Positions 1-9,133 of a stretch of DNA of 64,000 nt are shown one piece after another. Position numbers and translations under genes: made by a program. Positions within the stretch are counted from its first letter, which is position 1; every line of letters starts with the position of its first letter. The stretch comes from Luteibacter mycovicinus (GTDB taxonomy: Bacteria > Pseudomonadota > Gammaproteobacteria > Xanthomonadales > Rhodanobacteraceae), in assembly GCF_000745235.1 (NCBI RefSeq), contig NZ_JQNL01000001.1:2872501-2936500 (forward strand), read 5' to 3'. The notes under the pieces are model-generated. The model did not search any database and was not told where the DNA came from. It saw only the letters and a program-made list of their open reading frames with translations.

Positions 1-1
1 C

Positions 2-511
2 CAGGACTTCGCCGGCCGCCGCCTCGATGCCTTCGTGACCGGCTGGGGCACCGGCGGCACACTGACCGGTGTGGGCGAGGTGCTCAAGATCGCGCGCCCC
101 GAGGTGAAGATTGTTACCACCGAGCCGGCCGCGGCCCAGTTGCTCGCCGACCAGCCCTGGGCACCGCACAAGATCCAGGGCTGGACGCCGGACTTCGTGC
201 CCGAGGTACTCAACCGCAAGATCTTCGACGTCGATATCCCGGTGGACGAGGTGCTCGCCCGCGATACGGCCCGCCGACTCGCCAGCGAGGAAGGTCTCTT
301 TGTCGGTATCTCCGCCGGTGCGACGCTTGCCGCCGCCCTGAAATACGCCGAAAGCGCCGAGGAGGGCAGCGTCATCCTCGCCATGCTCCCGGACACCGGC
401 GAGCGCTATCTTTCCACCTTCCTGTTCGAGGGCGTGGAAGAAGGCTCCGACGAAGCCTGGCTGGAAACCCTAGGATCGCGCCCCGCGCACGACCAGGGCG
501 TGGAGGCGTAG
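2..511 (+). CDS. cysK: Cysteine synthase A, C-terminal part (cut by window start)
   Basis: This is the C-terminal part of O-acetylserine sulfhydrylase, the PLP enzyme that makes cysteine from O-acetylserine and sulfide. The frame is already open at the first bases, so the N-terminus with the PLP lysine lies upstream of the window. Visible are the GTGGT loop that holds the PLP phosphate (positions 47-61), the PHKIQG segment typical of CysK, and the late GISAGA and GERYLST motifs. CysM is the alternative, but PHKIQG favours CysK. The stop codon lies in the loop of a strong hairpin (497-524). Confidence 0.9.
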   Translation, partial: QDFAGRRLDAFVTGWGTGGTLTGVGEVLKIARPEVKIVTTEPAAAQLLADQPWAPHKIQGWTPDFVPEVLNRKIFDVDIPVDEVLARDTARRLASEEGLFVGISAGATLAAALKYAESAEEGSVILAMLPDTGERYLSTFLFEGVEEGSDEAWLETLGSRPAHDQGVEA

Positions 512-524
512 CAGCCTCCACGCC
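497..524 (+). terminator. Strong hairpin enclosing the cysK stop codon
   Basis: Two perfectly complementary 11-base GC-rich arms (497-507 and 514-524) flank a six-base loop that contains the TAG stop codon (509-511). No T-run follows, so this is not a classical Rho-independent terminator. It could protect the 3' end of the mRNA or act as a weak terminator. Confidence 0.35.
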
Positions 525-586
525 GCCACCGCAAAATCATCACGCCATGGCGGTCATCGTGTCGGTCTCGAAACAAGGAGACAGCC

Positions 587-970
587 ATGACATTCCTGCG
601 CAGCAAGAGCCTCCGTGCGGAACTTTTCGGCCGCGCCGAGCGCCTCGTCGGTTCGATGACCGGCAACCGCGAACATCAGGCCATCGGCACGGCGCGTGAG
701 TATGCCGGCCGCGCGGGCTCACTGACCTCGCAGGCGCTGGCGGAAGCGGGACGTCACGCGCGTCGTCGCCCGCTGGGTCTCGCCATTGGCGTGGGTCTGG
801 GTGTCGGCGCCATCGCGGCGGCATGGCTCATCGCGCGTCACCATGCACGCGTGCGGCCCGAGGAAGACGAACATAATCCGACGCGTCAGCGCCCGACCGA
901 TGCCAGCGGCAACGCGCTGGATGGATCGGGTGAAGACAATCCCATGTCGGGCGAGACCGCGCGCCACTGA
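587..970 (+). CDS. Small DUF883/ElaB-YqjD-like membrane protein
   Basis: A 127-residue protein with an amphipathic, charged N-terminal half (about residues 1-64), one C-terminal hydrophobic segment (about 65-82, Gly/Ala/Ile-rich, after an RRPLG motif) and a polar tail. This layout resembles the DUF883/ElaB-YqjD family of inner-membrane proteins that can bind ribosomes in stationary phase. The tail after the membrane segment is longer than in ElaB. The ATG at 587 has a clear AAGGAG site seven bases upstream. Family assignment is from architecture only. Confidence 0.6.
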   Translation: MTFLRSKSLRAELFGRAERLVGSMTGNREHQAIGTAREYAGRAGSLTSQALAEAGRHARRRPLGLAIGVGLGVGAIAAAWLIARHHARVRPEEDEHNPTRQRPTDASGNALDGSGEDNPMSGETARH

Positions 971-977
971 GCGATCG

Positions 978-1000
978 AACGGCCCCTTGTCGGGGCCGTT
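978..1000. terminator. Hairpin between convergent genes
   Basis: Nine-base complementary arms (978-986 and 992-1000) with a five-base loop sit between the convergent DUF883-like gene and mksB. There is no strong T-run on either strand, so the position suggests a shared weak terminator but does not prove it. Confidence 0.4.
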
Positions 1001-1003
1001 ACG

Positions 1004-3796
1004 TCAGGCGGCGTGTGAGCGCCGCCGCAATACCGCCAACGGTTGTGCCCAGGTTGCGCCCGGCCGGCGCTTGCTGGTGACGAGCGTCAGTTCCGACGGC
1101 TGGAACACGTTGACGTTATGCGTGGCCGGCGTCGTCAGAATGTACTGCGCGCGCGTGGACTTCAGGAATGCACCGACCTTGTCGATGTTGAAGATGTCCA
1201 GATGCGCGAAAGGCTCGTCGATGAACACGAATCCGCCGGGCCGGTCTTCATCGCGCATCAGCGCCACGAGCAGCAGCAGCGACTTCATCACCTGCTGGCC
1301 GCCCGAGGCTTCGCCATCGTCCATCCCGATCCAGCCCTTCTTGTCGAACTCGAAGCGCACATACAGCGCGGCCGACGCGAGTGCCAGATCGTCGTTGCTG
1401 AGCTCCGGGAGATCGACGTCGACGCCGATGCCCGCGAGTTCGGCAAGCACTTTCAGGTTCCGGGCGTAACGACGCACCGTGTTGCGCAAGACCTGGATAT
1501 AGGCGCCGCGCGCCTCGTGCGTGATGCGCGAGGCGCGCTCGAGGTGGATGCGGCGTTTCTCGAGATCGTGTCTGAGGCCTTCGTGATCGGCGAGCAGTTT
1601 CTCGCGCAGCGCGACGACGCTCGGATCCTCCTCCCAGTGGCCCTCCTCGAGGCGACGCTCGATGCGGTCGATCTCGCGACGCACGGATGCGGGCGACTCG
1701 TAACGCTCGCGTAGTGCCGCGACGGCGGCGCGGCTGCGCAAAGCCAGGGGCATATGCGCACGCTTCGCGCGGAATGCCTTCAGCCGGTCGATCTGCTCAC
1801 CACGCAGCTGGTGGTACTGGCGAACGGTCTCGGCGAGTTGCTTCTGCGTCGAAAGCTGTTCGCGCGCGGCGTTGTCGCGTGCGTTCGACGTCCTGAGGCG
1901 TTTTTCGCGCACCGCTTCGTAATGCGCCTCCGCAGCGACATGGCTGTCAGCCGTCCGCTGCACGTCTTCGCGCAAGCCGGCCTGTTGCGCGTGCGCTTCG
2001 GCGAATTCGTCCGCGCGGTCGGCGAGCTGGCTGCTCGCGCTGGCGCCACGCAGGATGCCTTCGGCGTCGCTGGCGCGCGCCATGGCGTCCTTTCGCTCGG
2101 TCGCGATGTCGCGCAGTCGTGCCTCGATGTCACGCAGTTTCGCCTCACCGTCGCGCAGCTGTCGTTCGCGCGCGCCGGAACCGAAGTACATGTCATCCAC
2201 GCCGAGATGGCGACCGCCGCGACGTTCGCGGAAGTAGCCCTGCGGCGTGATCCAGTCCTGATCCTTGCCCAATGTCGCGCCATCGGCGATGTCCTCGACG
2301 CGGCGGATACGGTCGAGGTTACGCAGCAGCCAGTCAGGCGGTGCGGCGGAGAACTCGACCACCTCGAGCAGCGAGCTGCGCGTGGCGCGCCCGGCGGGGG
2401 CGCGGTCGGCGACGACGAAGTGCTTGTAGCGGTGCTGCTCGCCCAGCTTCCACGCTTTCTCGCGATCGCGCGGGTCGTCGAGCAGCACCACGTGGCGATA
2501 GCCCGCGAGGACCGCTTCGACGGCCGGCTGCCAGCGCGGCTCGACGATCTCGACGATCTCGCTGAGCATGCTGTGACGAATGCCCGCCTCATCGAGGGCG
2601 CGACGGAACGAGGCTTCGAAATCCGGGGTGTAGCGTCGGCCGCTGCGCCACGCCGACAGCTGACCGGTCAGCGTCGCCAGTTCCTGGCGCAGCTTGCCTT
2701 CCTCGGTCTGCAGCAGGCTCGCCTGGGCGCGGGCATCGCGTGCGACATCGGCGAGACGTTCGTGATCGGCGTCACCCTGGGCGGCGACCATCTCGCGCAG
2801 GCGCGCCTCCTGTTTGATCAACAGGTCATTCTGGGCCAGCTCGGCACGCGCCGCGTCGAGGCTCTTCTGCGTCTGCTGGCGCGCCAGGTCGGCCTCGTGC
2901 TGTTCGCCGCGAAGCGCTTCGCCCGAGGCATCGAATTCCCCGAGCTGCTTCGCGAGGTCCGCATCGCGCTGCTCCAGTTCGGCGACGCGACGTTTGACGC
3001 CGGTGAGTTGCGGACGTGCACCGCGCACGCCACCGCCCAGCTCGGCCAGCTCGGTGCGCGGAAGGATGCTCGCCACCAGATCGACGCGCTCGCTCTTGAG
3101 CGCGTTCCATTCCTGGAACGAGCGGGCGCGGCCTTCGGCCTCCTGCAGGCTCACGCCGATCAGCGAGAGCTGATGTTCGAGACCGTGCTGTTCGCGGTCG
3201 GCTTCGATCTGTTCGTTGCGTGCCCGCTGATAGTCATCGAGAACGGCCTTGTCGCCGAACACGTCGAAGACCAGGTCGAGCAGCGCCTTGGGCGGCATCT
3301 GGCAGAGCTTGTCCGTGGCGCCCTGTTCGAGCGTGAGCACGCGGCGGATCGCCTGCGAAAGACCGGCGCCTTCGAGACGCACGCGGTACTCGCGAAGGCC
3401 GAGAAAATCGTTGCGCGCTTCGATCTCTTCGACACTCACGTCGCCGCCGACCACGGCGTACTGCCGCGTCCACTCGCCGCCCTTCTTCTGAATGCGGCAG
3501 GCGAGGGTGACCTCACGGTCCATCAGCGGGAAGAACGGACGCTCGCCGCTCGGTCCGGGGATATTGCCGACGCGGGCGCGCAGCCACGCGAACGGCTTGC
3601 CGTTGTGGCGGAGGTAGCTCTTGTAGTCGCGATTGCCCGCGCAGTCGATCGTCAGCAACGTGCGCAGCGCGTCGAGCAGGGTTGTCTTGCCGGAGCCATT
3701 CGGGCCCACGACGGTGACGATGTTGGTGTCGAGCGGCAGGCTGAAGCGCTGCCAGTAATCCCAGTGGACGACTTCGAGGCTGCGGAAATCAAACAT
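1004..3796 (-). CDS. mksB: SMC-family condensin ATPase, MksB/JetC-like
   Basis: A 930-residue SMC-type ATPase. Walker A (GPNGSGKTT) is at residues 31-39. A first coiled-coil arm runs at about 190-385, a globular hinge-like domain at about 405-545 and a second arm at about 545-770. The ABC signature SGGQQ is at 831-835 and Walker B (FVFIDE) at 856-861 with a D-loop just after. The arms are far shorter than in MukB (about 1,480 aa) or canonical Smc, which fits the MksB/JetC branch. It is the last gene of a kleisin-KITE-SMC operon and its ATG overlaps the mksE stop by 8 bases. It is expected to bind and extrude DNA loops with MksE and MksF. No jetD/mksG gene follows: the next gene is convergent. 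Confidence 0.8.
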   Translation of the reverse strand: MFDFRSLEVVHWDYWQRFSLPLDTNIVTVVGPNGSGKTTLLDALRTLLTIDCAGNRDYKSYLRHNGKPFAWLRARVGNIPGPSGERPFFPLMDREVTLACRIQKKGGEWTRQYAVVGGDVSVEEIEARNDFLGLREYRVRLEGAGLSQAIRRVLTLEQGATDKLCQMPPKALLDLVFDVFGDKAVLDDYQRARNEQIEADREQHGLEHQLSLIGVSLQEAEGRARSFQEWNALKSERVDLVASILPRTELAELGGGVRGARPQLTGVKRRVAELEQRDADLAKQLGEFDASGEALRGEQHEADLARQQTQKSLDAARAELAQNDLLIKQEARLREMVAAQGDADHERLADVARDARAQASLLQTEEGKLRQELATLTGQLSAWRSGRRYTPDFEASFRRALDEAGIRHSMLSEIVEIVEPRWQPAVEAVLAGYRHVVLLDDPRDREKAWKLGEQHRYKHFVVADRAPAGRATRSSLLEVVEFSAAPPDWLLRNLDRIRRVEDIADGATLGKDQDWITPQGYFRERRGGRHLGVDDMYFGSGARERQLRDGEAKLRDIEARLRDIATERKDAMARASDAEGILRGASASSQLADRADEFAEAHAQQAGLREDVQRTADSHVAAEAHYEAVREKRLRTSNARDNAAREQLSTQKQLAETVRQYHQLRGEQIDRLKAFRAKRAHMPLALRSRAAVAALRERYESPASVRREIDRIERRLEEGHWEEDPSVVALREKLLADHEGLRHDLEKRRIHLERASRITHEARGAYIQVLRNTVRRYARNLKVLAELAGIGVDVDLPELSNDDLALASAALYVRFEFDKKGWIGMDDGEASGGQQVMKSLLLLVALMRDEDRPGGFVFIDEPFAHLDIFNIDKVGAFLKSTRAQYILTTPATHNVNVFQPSELTLVTSKRRPGATWAQPLAVLRRRSHAA

Positions 3797-4520
3797 CGGT
3801 GCTTTCCTCGGTGTCGTCGATTACGTCGTCGTCGCCCGGCTCGTCCGGATCGTCGGTGTCGTCATGGTGCGACCGGACCGGCGCGCGTGCCGCGGCATCG
3901 GACAGCAGGTCGCCCAGTGCGCCGTCGAGGATGCGGCGAGCGGTGCGTTCGTAATCGAAGGCGAGATCCAGCAGCGGACCCTCGGCCACTTCGCCCTTGC
4001 GACGGATGATGAAGCCCAGGCGGTTCAGCGTGCCGAGGTTGAAACCGACGCGCGTCTTGCCGCCCAGCTTGTCACCGAAATCGGCGAGGAGGGTACGCTC
4101 GGCGATCACTGGCGACACGGCGGGGTCGCGCGGGATCGGTTTCTCTTCCGCGAACATCTGGCTCTGCGAGGCGGCGGCTTCGGCCTCCTGGCGCTCCACC
4201 TGGCGCTGGCGCTTGGGCAGCACGATGAGGGCCCAGACCACGACCAGCAGCGCGACGCCGTCGCGGTCGAGTTGCAGGGTGTTGGAGATCCAGCTGTCGC
4301 TGCCGCCGAAGACGGCGCGCTCGCTCTTGCGCGCCACGGCAAGGCCGATGTACGCGGCATAAGGGTGTTCGCGCAGTTCGAGGCCGACCGCTTCGAGCCG
4401 GCGGTCGAGTTCTTCGCGGTATCCCTCGTCGAGCAGTGCCTTGCGGGCCTGCACGTCGTCGCGTGGCAACCAGCGCTGTGACAGCAGCCGGGTTACGAGG
4501 GTGGCGGTATCGTCATGCAT
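3789..4520 (-). CDS. mksE: Condensin KITE subunit, MksE/JetB-like
   Basis: A 243-residue protein between a kleisin-like and an SMC-like gene, overlapping each by 8 bases (ATGCATGA and ATGTTTGA junctions), which implies translational coupling. It begins with a short helical region and has a central hydrophobic helix (around VALLVVVWALIVL) that looks like a buried winged-helix element. The C-terminal part carries a second winged-helix-like region followed by a strongly acidic Asp/Glu-rich tail of about 25 residues. By position and size it should be the KITE subunit bridging kleisin and SMC heads. Sequence identity in this family is low, so operon context carries much of the call. Confidence 0.7.
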   Translation of the reverse strand: MHDDTATLVTRLLSQRWLPRDDVQARKALLDEGYREELDRRLEAVGLELREHPYAAYIGLAVARKSERAVFGGSDSWISNTLQLDRDGVALLVVVWALIVLPKRQRQVERQEAEAAASQSQMFAEEKPIPRDPAVSPVIAERTLLADFGDKLGGKTRVGFNLGTLNRLGFIIRRKGEVAEGPLLDLAFDYERTARRILDGALGDLLSDAAARAPVRSHHDDTDDPDEPGDDDVIDDTEESTDV

Positions 4521-5823
4521 CGGCGGTGTCCTTGGCGGCGTCGCGTGGACGCAGGCGTCCCGCGCTGACCAGCGCGATCTGGGGCAGGTCGGTTTCGATG
4601 AGCAGGGGCTCGATCTCGAGCGCGAGCGGTAGTCGCGCGAGATCGGCGGTGCCCCCTTCGAGGGCGGCGGATTCGGGATCGCCGAGCAGGCCGAGCAGCG
4701 AGAGCCGGTAAGCGGACAGGGCGTAGTCGTCGCCGATCAGGGTGTCCGACAGTTCGCGCGGCTCGGTGATGGCGGCCAGTTCGATGCTCCAGTCTTCGAG
4801 GAATCGCAGGTCTTCCTCGTCCATCGGCAGGTCGGCGGCATCGGGTGGTTCTTCCGCGCCGGGCAGGGCGGTGACCTCGGCGGCAAGACGCTCACGCTCC
4901 AGCAGCTCGAACTCCGCCACGTCGAGGGCGATCTGATCGTGGATGAACGGCGCAGGCAGCGGCAGCAGCAGCTGCCCGTCTTCGAAGGAAGCCAGTGCAT
5001 CGATGTCCTGGGCGCGCAGCCAGCCGACCAGGTCCGACGAGGACAGGCCGGTGCGTCCCAGGTGCACACGATGCTGGTCGATCTTGTTCAGTTCGCGCTG
5101 GAACGTGCCGGCCTGACGCAGCAGCGCGCTCTGGGCGCGACCCACGGCCTGGGCGAGCCGGTGCGCCGCCGGCTCGAGCTCGTCCTTTTCGGTGATGCCG
5201 GCGACGACCTCGGTGCCTTTCTCGACCCAGGTCCACACGGAATCCAGACGTTCGGCGGCGCGGCGGATACGGTGCTCCGAGCCGGACAACACCGCGCGGT
5301 CGAAGTCTTCCTTCAGCTCCGTCAGGCGCGAAAGCAGATGGCCGAGCTCGTCGACGGACACACGGCCCACCGCCTGACCGGCAGCGAGCTGCGCGGTGAG
5401 GTAACCGAGACCGTCGTCGTCGTCGTTCTCGAACTCGAGCATCACCGCCAGCGCGGCGAGCGCCTTACGACCGAGCGGGCCGACGCGATAACGCTGGGTC
5501 TCCGCGTCGTAGACGAGCAGCTCGTGGTCCTTGAGTCGCTGAACCACCGTTTCGAGCTTTACCGTGTCGACGAACGCCAGGTTGTCGCGGATTTCCTGCG
5601 GCGTCCATTCCGTCGCGTGAGAGCGTGCGCCGATCGTGCGCAGCACGAGCAGGCGCAACAGCACCTGTGCCTCGCTCCCATGAAACAGCGCGGAAAACGC
5701 GCGCAGCAAGCCGCGACCGCGCAAGAGCGGAAAAGCGGTGGGGAGGTCCTCGGCGACGACGCCGTCGCGGAAGAGATCCTGCAGGCGTTCGTCGTGGACG
5801 TGGGTATCGAGCGGGCCGCTCAA
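4513..5823 (-). CDS. mksF: Condensin kleisin subunit, MksF/JetA-like
   Basis: A 436-residue protein, first of the three condensin genes. The N-terminal 130 residues look like a winged-helix domain (LRLLVLRTIG, then a helix-turn-helix-like stretch). A long charged helical middle follows (about 160-290) and then a C-terminal region expected to contact the SMC head. The start is a TTG at 5823, two bases after the folE stop, without a clear Shine-Dalgarno site; no ATG or GTG alternative near the N-terminus is evident. Coupling to folE translation is therefore likely. Kleisin function is inferred from gene order and size. Confidence 0.7.
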   Translation of the reverse strand: MSGPLDTHVHDERLQDLFRDGVVAEDLPTAFPLLRGRGLLRAFSALFHGSEAQVLLRLLVLRTIGARSHATEWTPQEIRDNLAFVDTVKLETVVQRLKDHELLVYDAETQRYRVGPLGRKALAALAVMLEFENDDDDGLGYLTAQLAAGQAVGRVSVDELGHLLSRLTELKEDFDRAVLSGSEHRIRRAAERLDSVWTWVEKGTEVVAGITEKDELEPAAHRLAQAVGRAQSALLRQAGTFQRELNKIDQHRVHLGRTGLSSSDLVGWLRAQDIDALASFEDGQLLLPLPAPFIHDQIALDVAEFELLERERLAAEVTALPGAEEPPDAADLPMDEEDLRFLEDWSIELAAITEPRELSDTLIGDDYALSAYRLSLLGLLGDPESAALEGGTADLARLPLALEIEPLLIETDLPQIALVSAGRLRPRDAAKDTADA

Positions 5824-5825
5824 GG

Positions 5826-6422
5826 TCAGCGACGGTCGACGCCGACGAAGCGAAGGAACTCACCCCGTGTGCGTGGATCTTCGCGGAAGCTGCCGAGCAT
5901 CTGGCTGGTGATCATCGACACGCCACGCTTGTGCACACCACGGGTGGTCATGCATTCGTGACTGGCGTCGATGACCACACCGACGCCGCGCGGACGCAGC
6001 GTGTCTTCGATGCAATGCGCGATCTGGGCGGTGAGCTTTTCCTGGACCTGGAAGCGACGGGCGAAACCATCGACCACCCGGGCCAGCTTGCTGATGCCGA
6101 CGACGCGGTCGGTAGGCACGTAACCCACGTGCGCGCGGCCGATGATCGGCGCCATGTGATGCTCGCAATGGCTTTCGAACTCGATGTCGCGCAGGACGAT
6201 CATTTCGTCGTAACCGGCCACTTCCTCGAACGTCCGGCGCAGGTACTCGGCGGGATCTTCGTCGTAGCCCTTGAACCAGTCGCCATAGGCCTTGACCACG
6301 CGCTTGGGCGTGTCGAGCAGGCCTTCGCGGTTCGGATCCTCACCTGCCCAGAGCAGCAGGGTGCGTACGGCTTCTTCCGCCTGTTCGCGGCTGACCGGAC
6401 GGAACTTGGCGTCGTCGCTCAT
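5826..6422 (-). CDS. folE: GTP cyclohydrolase I
   Basis: A 198-residue FolE, first enzyme of tetrahydrofolate synthesis, converting GTP to dihydroneopterin triphosphate in the cytoplasm. Zinc ligands are visible as Cys86 and His89 (in SHCEHHMAP) and Cys157 (in [11 protein letters not shown]). The GISKLARVV and [10 protein letters not shown] motifs are intact and the length is normal. Only two bases separate its stop from the TTG start of mksF, so folE appears to lead the condensin operon. That partnership has no obvious metabolic logic. A REP-like element lies just upstream. Confidence 0.97.
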   Translation of the reverse strand: MSDDAKFRPVSREQAEEAVRTLLLWAGEDPNREGLLDTPKRVVKAYGDWFKGYDEDPAEYLRRTFEEVAGYDEMIVLRDIEFESHCEHHMAPIIGRAHVGYVPTDRVVGISKLARVVDGFARRFQVQEKLTAQIAHCIEDTLRPRGVGVVIDASHECMTTRGVHKRGVSMITSQMLGSFREDPRTRGEFLRFVGVDRR

Positions 6423-6460
6423 CGGGGGGGGTTCCTTAACGGTGCAAACGACGATTGTAA

Positions 6461-6486
6461 CGTGGGAGCGGGCCTGCTCGCGATGG
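6461..6486. repeat. REP-like palindromic element
   Basis: A GTGGGAGCGGGCC..GCTCGCGATGG-type sequence between folE (start 6422) and rmuC (stop 6503). It resembles the short repetitive extragenic palindromes of Pseudomonas and xanthomonads and is a divergent relative of the three GTAGGAGCG elements elsewhere in this window. Confidence 0.55.
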
Positions 6487-6502
6487 CCCGGGAGGCCCCG
6501 GC

Positions 6503-7960
6503 TCAGTCCGAGGTGTCGTCCGCGGCCGCGTCTGGCTCATCGGCCGCACCCAGATCCAGCAGCTTCTGCGACTCTTCGCCACCCAGCGATTCGACGCCGC
6601 GGAGCTTGCGCTCGATGGCGCGGGTGCGGACCCCCGCGTTCTTGATGCTGTTGGTCGCCGAATCGAGCTGTTTCTGGGTGCGTTCCAGGACCGTGGCGAA
6701 CTTGCCGAACTCGTTCTTGACCGCCGCCAGCACCTGCCAGACCTCGGACGAGCGCTTCTGGATGGCCAGGGTGCGGAAGCCCATCTGCAGGCTGTTGAGC
6801 AGGGCGGTGAGCGTGGTCGGTCCGGCGACGGTAACGCGATGGTCGCGCTGCAACTGGTCGGACAGCCCCGGTCGGCGGATGACCTCGGCGTACAGGCCTT
6901 CGGTGGGCAGGAAGAGAATAGCGAAGTCCGTGGTATGCGGCGGAGCGACGTACTTCGTGCGAATCCGCTTGGCTTCTTCCCGCACCCGTAGTTCAAGGGC
7001 CTTGCCGGCGACGAGCGCGCCTTCGACGTCCGCCGCGTCCTGGGCGTCCAGCAGACGCTGATAATCCTCGATCGGGTATTTCGCGTCGATCGGCAGCCAT
7101 ACCTGGGCGCCGTCATCGTCGGCGCCGGGCAGGCGGATCGCATATTCCACGCGCTCGGCCGAACCGGGCACCGTGGCCACGTTGGCCGCGTACTGCTCGG
7201 CGATGAGGATCTGTTCGAGCAGGGCGCCCAACTGGACTTCGCCAAACGTGCCGCGGGTTTTCACGTTGGTCAGCACGCGCTTGAGGTCGCCGACGCCCGT
7301 GGCGAGGGCCTGCATTTCGCCGAGGCCGCGCTGGACGGCTTCCAGGCGCTCCGACACCAGCTGGAAGGACTGGCCGAGGCGGGTTTCGAGCGTGGATTGC
7401 AGCTTCTCATCCACGGTGGCGCGCATCTGCTCGAGCTTGGCCGCGTTGTCCTGCTGGATCGCGCCCAGGCGGGTTTCCAGCGTGGCGCGGACTTCGGTCA
7501 GGCGCTTCTCGTTATCCAGGGTAAGCGCGGCGAAGCGCTGGTCGATCAGTTCGCCGAAGTGCTTCAGGGTAACGGCGGACTCTTCGCGGGTCTTGCGCGA
7601 GTCGTCGGCGAGGCCCTGGCGAAGCGACTGCAGGCCGAGATCCGTGCGTTCGGTGAGCTGGTCGAGTCGCTTGCCGAAGGCTTCGATGCGCTCGTGCTGG
7701 CGCTCGGCGGCCAGTTGCAGCTGTTCCTGCACATGACCGCGGAACTGGCCGAAACTCTCGCCGAGTTCGCCACGGCCGGCGCGCTGTTCGTCGCGCAGCA
7801 CGGACTCGAGGCGGCGCGTGTCGTCGCGCAGTGCGTCCAGCTTTGCGGCACTGCCGTCGTCCTGTTGTCTGCCGTTGCGGGACATCAGGACGAAAAGCAG
7901 CGCCAGGCACGCCAGAACGGCCACCAGCAGGATGATAAGTAGGATGGATTCGAGGGTCAT
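6503..7960 (-). CDS. rmuC: DNA recombination protein RmuC
   Basis: A 485-residue RmuC-family protein. It has one N-terminal membrane helix (about residues 5-26), a long coiled-coil region (about 45-215), and a C-terminal nuclease-fold RmuC domain containing the family segment around [17 protein letters not shown]. In E. coli RmuC limits inversions at short inverted repeats. The C-terminus is acidic. The ATG at 7960 gives the membrane anchor expected for the family. It lies between folE and rpiA on the same strand, with 62 bases to rpiA and a REP-like element between it and folE. Confidence 0.93.
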   Translation of the reverse strand: MTLESILLIILLVAVLACLALLFVLMSRNGRQQDDGSAAKLDALRDDTRRLESVLRDEQRAGRGELGESFGQFRGHVQEQLQLAAERQHERIEAFGKRLDQLTERTDLGLQSLRQGLADDSRKTREESAVTLKHFGELIDQRFAALTLDNEKRLTEVRATLETRLGAIQQDNAAKLEQMRATVDEKLQSTLETRLGQSFQLVSERLEAVQRGLGEMQALATGVGDLKRVLTNVKTRGTFGEVQLGALLEQILIAEQYAANVATVPGSAERVEYAIRLPGADDDGAQVWLPIDAKYPIEDYQRLLDAQDAADVEGALVAGKALELRVREEAKRIRTKYVAPPHTTDFAILFLPTEGLYAEVIRRPGLSDQLQRDHRVTVAGPTTLTALLNSLQMGFRTLAIQKRSSEVWQVLAAVKNEFGKFATVLERTQKQLDSATNSIKNAGVRTRAIERKLRGVESLGGEESQKLLDLGAADEPDAAADDTSD

Positions 7961-8021
7961 GGGGCGAGAGGGTACCTGTGTTCGCGATGATCCGCAGGCG
8001 CCAGGCTATCGCCTGGCCTTC

Positions 8022-8678
8022 TCAGATCTCGCGATTGCCCACGATCACCACATCGGCGGGCCGCTTCGCAAACAACCCCACAGCCACCACGCCGACGATC
8101 TGATTCAGATCCGCTTCCAGTTCCACGGGATTCGCGATGCGCCAGTTGTGCACGTCGAGGATCCAGTTGCCGTTGTCGGTCACGACGCCATCGCGCCACA
8201 CCGGCTGACCGCCACGCGCGACGATCTCGCGCGCCACATGGCTACGCGCCATCGGGATCACTTCGATGGGTAGCGGAAACTTGCCCAGCACATCGACCTG
8301 CTTGCTCGCATCGATGATGCAGACGAATTTGTCGGAGGCGGCGGCGACGATCTTTTCGCGCGTGAGCGCGGCACCGCCACCCTTGATCAGGCGTCGCTGC
8401 GGATCGCACTCGTCGGCGCCGTCGACATAGAGGTCGAGGCGGCCGGCGGCGTTGAGGTCCAGCACGTCGATACCGAGCTTGCGCAGGCGATCGCTGGAGG
8501 CTTCGGAGCTGGAGACGGCGGCCTTGATCCGGTCGCGGTACTGGGCCAGTTCGTCGATGAAGAAGTTCACGGTGGAACCGGTACCCACGCCGATGATGCC
8601 GCCCTTGAAACGGCCTTCACCCACGTAGCGGAAGGCGGCGGTTTCGGCGGCAAGGCGCTTCTCGTTGTCCTGGCTCAT
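8022..8678 (-). CDS. rpiA: Ribose-5-phosphate isomerase A
   Basis: A 218-residue RpiA that interconverts ribose 5-phosphate and ribulose 5-phosphate in the non-oxidative pentose phosphate pathway. Substrate-loop motif [10 protein letters not shown] is at about 30-39. The catalytic set is intact: Asp86 and Asp89 in DGADE, Lys99 in IKGGG and Glu108 in TREK, each five residues later than in E. coli RpiA. The start overlaps the upstream EVE-domain gene by four bases (ATGA), so the two are translationally coupled. Confidence 0.97.
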   Translation of the reverse strand: MSQDNEKRLAAETAAFRYVGEGRFKGGIIGVGTGSTVNFFIDELAQYRDRIKAAVSSSEASSDRLRKLGIDVLDLNAAGRLDLYVDGADECDPQRRLIKGGGAALTREKIVAAASDKFVCIIDASKQVDVLGKFPLPIEVIPMARSHVAREIVARGGQPVWRDGVVTDNGNWILDVHNWRIANPVELEADLNQIVGVVAVGLFAKRPADVVIVGNREI

Positions 8679-9133
8679 GCTTTTTCCAGCTTGAGGATGA
8701 AATCCCAGTCGCCTTTGGCCACCGGCATCACCGACAGCCGGTTGCCCTTGCGGACCAGCGGCATGTCCGCCAGTTCGTCACGGTTTTTCAGTTCGTCCAG
8801 CGAGATGGTGCGTGCGAGCTTGCGCTCGAACTTCACGTCGACCAGCATCCAGCGCGGTTCTTCGCGCGTGCTCTTCTCGTCGTAATACTTGGACTTGGCG
8901 TTGAACTGGCTCTCGTCCGGATACGCGGACGAAGCCACCGATGCGATGCCCACGATGCCGGGTACGTCGGTATTGGAGTGATAGAAGAAGATCTTGTCGC
9001 CGACCTTCATCCCGTCGCGCATGAAGTTGCGCGCCTGATAGTTGCGCACCCCGTCCCAGGGCTCGACACCCTTGCGTTTCAGATCGTCGATCGAGAAGGT
9101 GTCCGGCTCGGACTTCATGAGCCAGTACTTCAT
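8675..9133 (-). CDS. EVE domain-containing protein
   Basis: A 152-residue single-domain EVE (PUA-like) protein. It begins [10 protein letters not shown] and carries the family landmarks [22 protein letters not shown] and DFILKLE. EVE domains form an aromatic cage that recognises modified bases, for example methylated cytosine in DNA or modified RNA; the ligand here cannot be told from sequence. The ATG at 9133 is chosen because it matches the family N-terminus and overlaps the cyclo-ligase stop (ATGA). It forms an overlapping unit with the cyclo-ligase and rpiA. Confidence 0.92.
   Translation of the reverse strand: MKYWLMKSEPDTFSIDDLKRKGVEPWDGVRNYQARNFMRDGMKVGDKIFFYHSNTDVPGIVGIASVASSAYPDESQFNAKSKYYDEKSTREEPRWMLVDVKFERKLARTISLDELKNRDELADMPLVRKGNRLSVMPVAKGDWDFILKLEKA

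Noticed and set aside
1754-4009. 751-codon open frame on the plus strand opposite mksB/mksE
   Set aside because: It is a mirror frame of a GC-rich coding region; the minus-strand genes have clear motifs, and this translation has none.
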